DNA of 64,000 bases from a virus. The stretch lies in the IMG/VR virus record IMGVR_UViG_3300032562_000003, positions 62,001 through 126,000 of that record; one strand, 5' to 3'. The notes beneath the pieces are model-generated. The model searched no databases, was not told where the DNA came from, and saw nothing but the letters and a program-made list of their open reading frames with translations. The translations under genes were made by a program, and so were the position numbers. This document shows positions 58,501 to 64,000 of the stretch, one piece after another. Within the stretch, counting starts at the first letter, position 1. Each line of letters begins with the position of its first letter.

Positions 58501-59806
58501 TAACAACAAGAACATTTGCAGTACCAGCAGCAGAGATGTTCACATTATCGCTTGCAGTAGGAATTGCAACGTTTGACGTACCATTTGCAAGAATACCTTG
58601 AATGTTTCCGATCACGTTGCCGCTTAAATTACCAACAAATGTTGTAGATGTAATTGCGTTGTTGGCGTAGTTTGCAGTAATACCAGTTACAATATTAAGT
58701 GCGCTGTTACCATTTGAGCTTGACGTAGTACCAGTCAGATACACAGTTGAGCTAGTAGAAGTGTTGGTTTGCACTGCTGCGGCATTAGTTGCTGCTGTTG
58801 CAGTACCTGAAAGCGATCCGACAAAAGTAGTTGCCGTGATCGAGTTATTTGATAAGTTAGCACTGATACCAGAAACTGTATTCAATGAATAGTTTGCATT
58901 GGTCGACGCAGTTACGAATGTAGGGTATACCGTAGTTGCAGTTGAAGCATTTGTCTGTACTGCGGCTGCGTTAGTTGCAGCATCGGCGAATCCGGCATTT
59001 GCTACGTTTAAATTAGCAACGCGAGTTACTGACACCACTGTAAACGGTGCAGTACCAGTTGCAGCGTTTGATATAAATTGCGGTGCAGTTACGTTCGCTG
59101 TCGCGCCAACAAAACCTGTACCAATATTACCTAGATTTGCATTTCCTGTAGTAGTTAGTGCACCAGAACCTAGATCTGCATAACCTGCAATATTAACACC
59201 AGTACTAGTAAATGTCACAGTATTAGCAGTGCCGCCAATAGAAACGGTAATGTTACCGTCAGTTGTGCCTGCAGTGATGTTAGAGGAACCGTTACTAATA
59301 GCGTTTCCGGTTGCTACTGCTTCCCAAGATAGGCCGCCTGACCCGTCTGTTTGCAAATAGTAACCTGATGAACCACCGGTAATAGTTAAATTGCCTACTG
59401 CGCCTAAATTGCTTAATCCAGAAACATTTAGATTAGCAGTATTTGACGTTCCAGTTACATCAGATGTACCGGATACATTTATTCCGGTATCAGTAATTAC
59501 AACTACGTTGGCATTTCCTGCACTACTGAAGTTGATATTACCATTATTAATTACCTGTATATTACTAGTACCATTGGACAGCGATGCAGTACCTACTGTA
59601 GTGAATGATAAGTTTCCAGTACCATCAGTGGAGATGACCTGCCCAGACATCCCACCAGTAATTTTGACGTTACCGATCGAGTTGAGATTGGCTACACCAG
59701 TAGTAGTTATGTTCGTCGTGGTGATGTCTCCGTTAGCCAATATAATATTGGAAGGTGTTTCTCCTACCGAGAAACCTGCTACTGAATTTAAAGATTTAAT
59801 GGCCAT
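55559..59806 (-). CDS. long tail fibre, Asn/Gly repeat paralogue 2 (1415 aa)
   Basis: N-terminus 'LNSVAGFSVGETPSNIILAN', as in its paralogues. Repeats with 'NGNVNISATGTANVLVVTGT' and 'NVTAPQLISNVATGTAPLVV' fill about 60-690 and 1010-1330. The central 'NPTAAQDAATKYYVDNAVAA' and 'GQSTASQNGVYYISQVG...LTRATDGN' (about 690-900) is a well-known tail-fibre domain. The C-terminal beta domain, with 'VEFLVKGIDSVGGKYSMSTV' and 'GSTIRLAVTPASSNSTVW', resembles the C-terminus of paralogue 3. It probably recognises the host surface. Confidence 0.85.
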   Translation of the reverse strand: MAIKSLNSVAGFSVGETPSNIILANGDITTTNITTTGVANLNSIGNVKITGGMSGQVISTDGTGNLSFTTVGTASLSNGTSNIQVINNGNINFSSAGNANVVVITDTGINVSGTSDVTGTSNTANLNVSGLSNLGAVGNLTITGGSSGYYLQTDGSGGLSWEAVATGNAISNGSSNITAGTTDGNITVSIGGTANTVTFTSTGVNIAGYADLGSGALTTTGNANLGNIGTGFVGATANVTAPQFISNAATGTAPFTVVSVTRVANLNVANAGFADAATNAAAVQTNASTATTVYPTFVTASTNANYSLNTVSGISANLSNNSITATTFVGSLSGTATAATNAAAVQTNTSTSSTVYLTGTTSSSNGNSALNIVTGITANYANNAITSTTFVGNLSGNVIGNIQGILANGTSNVAIPTASDNVNISAAGTANVLVVTGTGANITGTANVSGNANVGNLGTAQVLATANVTAPQLISNVATGTAPLVVSSTTQVPNLFVERANVSMYSNVTAVTGGTYYPQFTSATSGNTQTAANSAYTANVANGSFSATTFVGNLTGALANGNSNVNIPSANGNVNISATGTANVLVVTGTGANITGTANVSGNANVGNIGATNAVVSNANASVGVNTPNVTSSTSLTLTATSGNVNLSATSGNVVLNNVQIKEVSNPTAAQDAATKYYVDNAVAAGIDIHPAVVDASDTNLSATYANGGTTPTWTSITGGNTLNTGSAHGLSVNDVIVFNTGTTGTGLTAGTPYFVQSIVSSTAITVSLNWSGDAVALTNGTGLTITSLANAGVGATLTSTGTGPLVIAGYTAALNDRILVVGQSTASQNGVYYISQVGVVSSTPWILTRATDGNTYILDSAAGLDTGAYFLVTSASDGGAAYVLSTTGTIVFGTTNLTFALFSQTQVYTAGTGLTLASNLQFSITNTTVPSGSYGNGDAVATFTVNGQGQLTAASNVSITANAANLTGNTLASSIINSSLTSVGTLGSLSVTGNATAGNFVGRLANGNSNVNIAAANGNVTIAAVGTNIVTVTGTGVNIAGYANLGSGAFTTTGNANVGNLGTAQVLATANVTAPQLISNISTGTAPFVVTSTTQVANLNVATAGSATNAAAVQTNTSTSSTVYLAGVTSSSNGNSALNIVTGITANFASNTISATTFTGTLANGNSNVNIPAANGNVNIAAVGNTTLVVTGTGANITGTANVSGNANVGNLGTTTAIITTGNITTINSGLLQNGTTNVTIASGGNVSTYTGGNSTAQFVIASTGVNVAGYANVAGNVSAGNISSAGSANISTTANVGTSVVLGNTSVTTTITWGSVTTTSVTANQTIASFSVTGVTGVEFLVKGIDSVGGKYSMSTVHAVTDGANVDWVVYGGAYLVSTTGSLSVNISGSTIRLAVTPASSNSTVWTTQYRLV

Positions 59807-59847
59807 TTGTTTTTCCTTTGTTTTTCCTATGTTTTTCCTATTTTATA

Positions 59848-59856
59848 TTATTTATC
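59848..59856 (-). promoter_or_regulatory. putative late promoter, GATAAATAA
   Basis: GATAAATAA lies 41 bases before the ATG of fibre paralogue 2. Confidence 0.5.
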
Positions 59857-59865
59857 TATTTTGTG

Positions 59866-61359
59866 TTAATCCGAATACACTGTAATCAACATTCCGTATA
59901 TAATTGACGAAGATGAATTTGGACTAACGTTGAGTTGCACTGCCGGCGGACTACTGATGTCTCCGGGATTATATTGTATTTCAAATGACCCTATACCACC
60001 ATTGATCTGCAACCCTGCATATTCGTTGAACTGCACCTGTCCATTATAAACGATAGATGTAATTTTTGATGACTGCCTAGTTAGTGTACTTTGGTCTGTA
60101 GCAATAATATTAAATTCTACTCCTGAAATGTTGCCTGCAGGAATACTGTATAAAACTTGATTAGGAACAGTGCTTGCAGTCGAAGCGAAGTACACAGCAG
60201 AAGTGCAATACTGATATACACCTGAGCCCAATTGCAATGTGTTAGCGACTAAGTTTCCAGCAATTGTTACCGTTTTGCTGTAGTCATCGTATGTGAAATA
60301 CGGACTTGCACCAAACAGTCCATTTAAATTATATTGAATCTCAGTATTTGATCCGCCTGGTTCGCCGTTGCCTCCGCCGCCACCTCCGCCAGCTTGCCAA
60401 CTCAAGTTACCTAATCCATCGGTAGTCATAACATAACCGCTAAGTCCGCCGGAGATATGAAGATTTGATATTGATCCTAGATTTACGCTAGGAGAATCTA
60501 TCAGATTGACAAGACCAGTAGCGCTAAGTGTTCCACCTACAAATGATGTTCCGGTAACATTCACATTACCTGCATTAACATTTCCTGATGTTTGTACTCC
60601 TGCTCCACTGATCTGATCCCCTGAAACTATATTTCCAGTGACAACCAATGTTGTGAGATTGCCAACGGAAGTGATATTAGGCTGAGCGTTGTCAGTTACG
60701 GTATTTGCAGTATCAGAAATAACACCAACAAGATAGTGTGCATTACCAAAATAATACGTACTCGTGGTATTTCCAGTGACCGTTAGATTCGCAATAGTAG
60801 CATTGCTTGTATGCACATTAGAAATATTAGCATTAGGTGCTGCTAGGGTGCTTGTAGTAGTATCAAATGTAAATACAGATGAACCGTCGAAGTATCCTGA
60901 GTTATTGAACTGAATCTCAGTATTTGATCCGCCTGGATTACCGTTTCCGCCGCCGCCTCCACCAACTGCCCATGACAGATTTCCGGCGCCATCAGTCTGT
61001 AAGAAATAACCGTTATTTCCTCCGCCGATGCTAACATTTGATACGTCACCTAGCGTGGTGTTATATGCTACACTAAGCTTAGGAACGGAAAGCAATTGTG
61101 AATAGTTGTCATATGTGAAATATGGATCTGCACCGAATGATCCGTTATTGTTGAACTGAACCTGCGTATTACTACCAGCAGCACTAATTGTAAGTGATTG
61201 ACCATTAGCGTAACGATAAGTGTTTGCGTAGAACACATTAGCTGCTACGTTACCTGGCGTAAAGACATTGGTTACTACATTACCGTTGGCATCGATCACC
61301 TGTACAGGTGGAACGCCTACTGAAAAGCCACCATATGAATTAAAAAGTTCTACTGTCAT
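59866..61359 (-). CDS. tail fibre, Asn/Gly repeat paralogue 3 (497 aa)
   Basis: N-terminus 'LFNSYGGFSVGVPPVQVIDA' matches the others. It has three copies of a 'NTEIQFNNSGYFDGSSVFTF'-type unit alternating with Gly tracts ('GGGGGNGNPGGSN'), then repeat phrases. The C-terminal domain 'VEFNIIATDQSTLTRQSSKI' to 'PAVQLNVSPNSSSSIIYGML' parallels that of paralogue 2, suggesting a shared receptor-binding tip or a trimerisation head. It is the first and shortest of the series. Confidence 0.8.
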   Translation of the reverse strand: MTVELFNSYGGFSVGVPPVQVIDANGNVVTNVFTPGNVAANVFYANTYRYANGQSLTISAAGSNTQVQFNNNGSFGADPYFTYDNYSQLLSVPKLSVAYNTTLGDVSNVSIGGGNNGYFLQTDGAGNLSWAVGGGGGGNGNPGGSNTEIQFNNSGYFDGSSVFTFDTTTSTLAAPNANISNVHTSNATIANLTVTGNTTSTYYFGNAHYLVGVISDTANTVTDNAQPNITSVGNLTTLVVTGNIVSGDQISGAGVQTSGNVNAGNVNVTGTSFVGGTLSATGLVNLIDSPSVNLGSISNLHISGGLSGYVMTTDGLGNLSWQAGGGGGGGNGEPGGSNTEIQYNLNGLFGASPYFTYDDYSKTVTIAGNLVANTLQLGSGVYQYCTSAVYFASTASTVPNQVLYSIPAGNISGVEFNIIATDQSTLTRQSSKITSIVYNGQVQFNEYAGLQINGGIGSFEIQYNPGDISSPPAVQLNVSPNSSSSIIYGMLITVYSD

Positions 61360-61383
61360 AGCGCAAACCCAGTATCTGATATA

Positions 61384-61392
61384 GTATTTATC
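61384..61392 (-). promoter_or_regulatory. putative late promoter, GATAAATAC
   Basis: GATAAATAC lies 24 bases before the ATG of fibre paralogue 3. Confidence 0.65.
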
Positions 61393-61454
61393 GCATAGTC
61401 AGATTTTGGCTAGCCGGATCAAAGATCGCAGGAGTGCTTTATTTTCATCATATC

Positions 61455-61463
61455 TATAAATAC
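61455..61463 (+). promoter_or_regulatory. putative late promoter, TATAAATAC
   Basis: TATAAATAC, a perfect T4-type late element, lies on the plus strand ending only 5 bases before the ATG of the HNH-like gene. Confidence 0.65.
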
Positions 61464-61468
61464 AACGT

Positions 61469-61837
61469 ATGATTACGCAGCAACCAACACGGCCTATCTG
61501 TGCTCACTGCAAATTCGCTCTTGCTAAACCCAATGGCAAGAGTAAGCACGGATTTCAAAAATGGCATAGATATTGCGTTGACTGCGCAAAAGCAATTTAT
61601 GATGATAGATTCAAACATCTGCAACACAAGAAAACCTCATGTATGCAATGTGGATTCTTGCCTGAAGATTTATGTCAGATAGATTTGGTTTTTGCTGACG
61701 GCAATAAAGCCAACAAAAACAAAAAGAATCTACTGACGTTATGTGCTAATTGCGCCAGACTATACAACAAAAAAGCTAGAACAGGAAGAAAATCTATTCT
61801 AAACGTGTCAGTGGATTCTGATACTAGAATAGCGTGA
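61469..61837 (+). CDS. zinc-ribbon / degenerate HNH-like protein, 122 aa
   Basis: Four CxxC pairs: 'CAHC', 'CVDC', 'CMQCGF' and 'CANCARLYN'. The last two frame an HNH-like region 'CQIDLVFADGNKANKNKKNL', but the catalytic 'DHI/H' is replaced by 'DLVF', and the usual His of 'CxxCHR' is Ala, so it may be inactive as a nuclease. It lies between fibre and 89-aa genes on the opposite strand, with its own TATAAATAC promoter. Confidence 0.65.
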   Translation: MITQQPTRPICAHCKFALAKPNGKSKHGFQKWHRYCVDCAKAIYDDRFKHLQHKKTSCMQCGFLPEDLCQIDLVFADGNKANKNKKNLLTLCANCARLYNKKARTGRKSILNVSVDSDTRIA

Positions 61838-61838
61838 A

Positions 61839-61860
61839 CTAGTGAACTATAGTTCACTAG
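61839..61860. repeat. 22-base perfect palindrome
   Basis: CTAGTGAACTA/TAGTTCACTAG between convergent genes. The T-run is on the wrong side for a standard terminator on either strand, so it may be a Rho-independent-like stop of unusual kind or a protein site. Confidence 0.6.
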
Positions 61861-61865
61861 AAAAA

Positions 61866-62135
61866 TCAGTCGTCGGCTTCGTCTTCCTCACCCGACTCAC
61901 TAGCATCTACAATCTCATCAATTAATTCTTCGGTCAGCCATCCAGCCTCTCTGAGAAAATCTACTGACTTTACAAACAGACTAAACATAGTAGCAGTAAA
62001 ATCATAGTTTGGAACAGTGTTTTGTTTTTCAAGAAGTTCTTCGATTACTGCATTTGCCTGCTGATCGCATACTGCTAAATCAAAGTAGTATACCGTACCA
62101 TCATCTAGAATTTCAATCACTTCATTGTCTTTCAT
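61866..62135 (-). CDS. conserved acidic phage protein, 89 aa
   Basis: Beginning 'MKDNEVIEILDDGTVYYFDL' and ending in an acidic run, it is helical with 'LFVKSVDFLREAGWLTEELI'. It resembles small conserved proteins in T4-like marine phages but has no known role. It lies 22 bases after the kinase-like gene. Confidence 0.65.
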   Translation of the reverse strand: MKDNEVIEILDDGTVYYFDLAVCDQQANAVIEELLEKQNTVPNYDFTATMFSLFVKSVDFLREAGWLTEELIDEIVDASESGEEDEADD

Positions 62136-62157
62136 TTTAATGCTTTCTTAGCTAAAA

Positions 62158-62736
62158 TTACCTAGTGCGCTCATAACCAGTCACTGGATCAGTTATAACA
62201 ATAGTTTTCCCACGCATCATGATATTACCTAAATGCATATCCATATTTACCTTAGGTAACGTAGCGATAAGATCACACGCTTCAGTTATACCAGGCTGCG
62301 TCTGTTCTAAGACATACATAGCTTGAATATCACGCTCCAGATTGGCCGGCCAGCTTAGCAGCTTAGCACTATGCCATATATAACTCTCTAGCACACTCAC
62401 CATATCGTACATGTCTCTAGTTCTAACTACAGGACTGAGCTTTTCCATTCGAATTGCGTTATAGTTATCATTGACTCTCATGAATGACCCACGAAACTTC
62501 GGAAAATGCGGATTAGGATTGGACATGCACATTCTAACATATCTCGCATACGCTCTATCATCTGAGCTAACCAACTTTAATACGTAGGATTTGTCTTTTC
62601 TCCACCAAACGTTAGCATACAACCCATGACCTAATTTTTGATATCCTGCTTTTTCTAGAATATCCTCAGCCGTCCGCTGATCGGGACGTGTTACTTCTGT
62701 TAACTCTGATTCATTTAGGAGTTCTTGAATCTTCAT
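62158..62736 (-). CDS. putative injected kinase-like protein
   Basis: Tag 'MKIQELLNES' (L-N-E). Kinase-fold landmarks: Gly loop 'LGHGLYANVWW' (about 36-46), Lys in 'YVLKLV', 'NPHFPKFRG' and catalytic loop 'NMDMHLGNIMM' (Asp and Asn), then 'ITDPV' as the metal Asp. It is small (192 aa), so it lacks part of the C-lobe. It shares 'NPH-PK' and 'ITDP' with the larger protein at 28969-30090. It is coupled to the methyltransferase gene (2-base gap). Injection with the genome is suggested by the tag only. Confidence 0.6.
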   Translation of the reverse strand: MKIQELLNESELTEVTRPDQRTAEDILEKAGYQKLGHGLYANVWWRKDKSYVLKLVSSDDRAYARYVRMCMSNPNPHFPKFRGSFMRVNDNYNAIRMEKLSPVVRTRDMYDMVSVLESYIWHSAKLLSWPANLERDIQAMYVLEQTQPGITEACDLIATLPKVNMDMHLGNIMMRGKTIVITDPVTGYERTR

Positions 62737-62738
62737 GA

Positions 62739-63320
62739 CTATAACTTCTTGATCAGAACGCCGGCCGGTCCCAGCTTAAACGGAGAAACCTCAAATTTAT
62801 CACCCAACACAGATTCTACATACTGCTGTAGTTCTTTTGTAGTAAATCCTTTTTGGTAAGTGCCGGTACTTGTAACAATGCTCATTGGCTCAGGACCCGG
62901 TTTACCTTTAGCGTCAAGAACATCTCTTCCGCGCGTTGTAATCAGAGCTATGCCACCAGACTTCAACACTCTACCAATATGTTTTACGATTTCTTTTCTG
63001 GTCTTAGGTGGAACCACATTCAGTACATTGAAGTTCGTTACCTTTTCATAGCTGTCATTAGGAATGTCTGCTGCATGATCATACGTAGGCGTGAACTTAC
63101 CTTTAGGAAATGGTTCGTAAGTATCTGCACCAAGAATGTGACTACCGTGTCCTAACCCTGCACCGAAATCCAAAACTTTACCATGCGCAGAGTGAGTATC
63201 TAAATGTGCCTTAGCTTTTGTATAGGTAGGAGCGGTTCCACTAATCTGAGTTTTTTGTGATTTCTCAGGATCTGGAAATTCAAAATCTTCTACCGATTCA
63301 AATAGTTCTTGGATTTTCAT
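62739..63320 (-). CDS. putative injected SAM-dependent methyltransferase
   Basis: Tag 'MKIQELFES' (L-F-E), followed by an acidic linker. The class I methyltransferase core starts at 'KVLDFGAGLGHGSHIL' (about 50-65, motif I); 'VTNFNVLNVVPPKTRKEIVK' is motif IV-like and 'VLKSGGIALITTRG' motif V. The substrate is unknown. It lies directly downstream of the sigma region-4 gene and upstream of the kinase-like gene; all three have tag-like N-termini. Confidence 0.7.
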   Translation of the reverse strand: MKIQELFESVEDFEFPDPEKSQKTQISGTAPTYTKAKAHLDTHSAHGKVLDFGAGLGHGSHILGADTYEPFPKGKFTPTYDHAADIPNDSYEKVTNFNVLNVVPPKTRKEIVKHIGRVLKSGGIALITTRGRDVLDAKGKPGPEPMSIVTSTGTYQKGFTTKELQQYVESVLGDKFEVSPFKLGPAGVLIKKL

Positions 63321-63335
63321 GTATAACCGTTTACA

Positions 63336-63848
63336 TCATAACCCTGTGATTCTAGGATCACGGGCGGCGCCATATATCGGTTTATTGTTTCGAGACGGAC
63401 TTTTTATATTTGATTTCTTTGATATTCGGTACCTAATTTTTCTCAATGCTCTATCCAGTCGTTGGCGTATTCCTTCGCGGTTTATACCAAGCTTTTCTCC
63501 TATCTGCTCTAGAGACATTTCAGGGACTCCGATACCAAAAGCCATTCTAGCTAGGCGTTCTTCCAATGGATCTAGATCAAGCAAAATAGAATTGACTATT
63601 TTACGAACATCAGCAGCTTGGATGGCTGCGTTAGGATCTTCTTCAGAATCTGGAGTATTATAAGCTTTGTGTATTAGCGTAGTAATCTCTTGTGGATCGT
63701 CTACTATTTCCATTGGTTCTGGTAGTTGCGGTCCCTTACCAGAGAAAAAAGACCGTTGAAAGTTTGTGGGACCAAGCTTGCTGTCATCGTCAGGATTGTT
63801 GTTCTCATTGATTATGTCAATGTATGTTCTGAAAAGGTCTGCGCTCAT
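63336..63848 (-). CDS. sigma-70 region 4-like protein
   Basis: Residues about 90-145 form a region 4 HTH: 'LDPLEERLARMAFGIG', 'SLEQIGEKLGINREGIRQRL' and 'RALRKIRYRIS' match the -35 recognition helix-turn-helix and downstream basic helix. No region 2 is present in the 170 aa, so it cannot be a complete sigma factor on its own. T4 late sigma (gp55) is the reverse case, being region 2-like. The N-terminus 'MSADLFRTYIDIINENN' contains an I-N-E site. It could act as a co-regulator, an anti-host factor or an injected early factor. Confidence 0.75.
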   Translation of the reverse strand: MSADLFRTYIDIINENNNPDDDSKLGPTNFQRSFFSGKGPQLPEPMEIVDDPQEITTLIHKAYNTPDSEEDPNAAIQAADVRKIVNSILLDLDPLEERLARMAFGIGVPEMSLEQIGEKLGINREGIRQRLDRALRKIRYRISKKSNIKSPSRNNKPIYGAARDPRITGL

Positions 63849-63864
63849 GAATAACCCCGTTTTA

Positions 63865-63874
63865 GTTATTTATC
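63865..63874 (-). promoter_or_regulatory. putative late promoter, GATAAATAAC
   Basis: GATAAATAAC lies 16 bases before the ATG of the sigma region-4 gene. Confidence 0.5.
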
Positions 63875-63899
63875 GGTGTTTGCAGTTATCACCGTACAA

Positions 63900-64000
63900 T
63901 TAATCAACATACGGTAAATATGATTCCATCACAAAACCATTTCCACTAAACATTGGCCAAGCTGAGAAGTCTCCGGTATTCTCTAGTATGAGGCGCCAAT
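63900..64000 (-). CDS. unknown gene, C-terminal 33 codons only
   Basis: An open frame entering from the right edge ends at TAA (63900-63902). The visible end contains 'LILENTGDFSAWPMFSGNGF' and 'MESYLPYVD'. No family is recognised. It is supported only by the clean open frame and sensible composition, and the neighbour's promoter follows it directly. Confidence 0.5.
   Translation of the reverse strand, partial: WRLILENTGDFSAWPMFSGNGFVMESYLPYVD

Noticed and set aside
53795-59885. Long plus-strand ORFs (up to 170 aa) antisense to the fibres, rich in Pro, Val and Leu
   Set aside because: They mirror the Asn/Gly/Thr repeats of the real genes, lack ribosome sites and end haphazardly; they are shadows.
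53461-61359. CRISPR array suggested by regularly recurring phrases
   Set aside because: The repeats are imperfect, variable in spacing and in frame with coding sequence.
61839-61860. Rho-independent terminator for either convergent gene
   Set aside because: The palindrome is perfect, but A follows it on the plus strand and no T-run follows on the minus strand; listed only as a palindrome.

Overview
The window reads as part of the genome of a large, T4-like tailed phage (myovirus) of a Gram-negative host, probably an uncultured aquatic one. It holds T4-type replication genes (gp45-like clamp, gp44-like clamp loader, family B DNA polymerase in two pieces), a gp31/GroES-like co-chaperonin, PhoH, tail fibres, a holin and GH19 lysins. 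An ATAAATAC element that looks like a T4-type late promoter lies just upstream of many transcription units. Small hypothetical genes resemble those of marine T4-like phages (from memory, not searched). No rRNA, tRNA, integrase, CRISPR array or origin was recognised. Almost all genes are on the minus strand. The plus-strand genes are a Gp88-like gene cut by the left edge, PhoH and three endonuclease-like genes, which carry their own plus-strand late promoters.

Layout. 1-6.6 kb: two glycosyltransferases flank a tightly overlapped operon (FolE, Smr-like, QueD, a hidden 54-aa membrane protein, an MBD4-like DNA glycosylase, QueE). Together with the DpdA-like transglycosylase at 8.2-9.8 kb this is a 7-deazaguanine DNA-modification pathway; QueC is not in the window. 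6.6-15 kb: replication genes invaded by homing endonucleases; one split the DNA polymerase gene and another displaced the 3' end of a conserved gene. 15-17 kb and 24-34.5 kb: proteins whose N-termini resemble T4 capsid-targeting sequences (M-[KR]-x-x-E-F-[LI]-x-E), including four members of a 'WCTA' family, a GH19 lysin, a Dps-like ferritin, kinase-like and peptidase-like proteins. These may be packaged in the head and injected. 17.2-23.1 kb: an envelope and signalling island with CsgF, CsgG, a curlin-like protein, a FecR-domain protein, a CHASE2 class III adenylate cyclase and an outer-membrane beta-barrel protein. 23-24 kb: twin holin-like membrane proteins. 35-48 kb: GT-A glycosyltransferase, NMN-adenylyltransferase-like protein, ClpA-like unfoldase, DnaJ, holin, PhoH, clamp loader, co-chaperonin. 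48.5-61.4 kb: structural genes, an endolysin and three paralogous Asn/Gly-rich repeat fibres. 61.4-64 kb: degenerate HNH protein, tagged kinase-like and methyltransferase proteins, and a sigma region-4 protein.

The most unusual parts are the curli/FecR/cyclase island and the large set of putatively injected proteins. The only stretch above 300 bases without an intact gene is 15.05-15.50 kb, which holds a frameshifted repeat remnant. Everything is read by eye from sequence; no searches were run.
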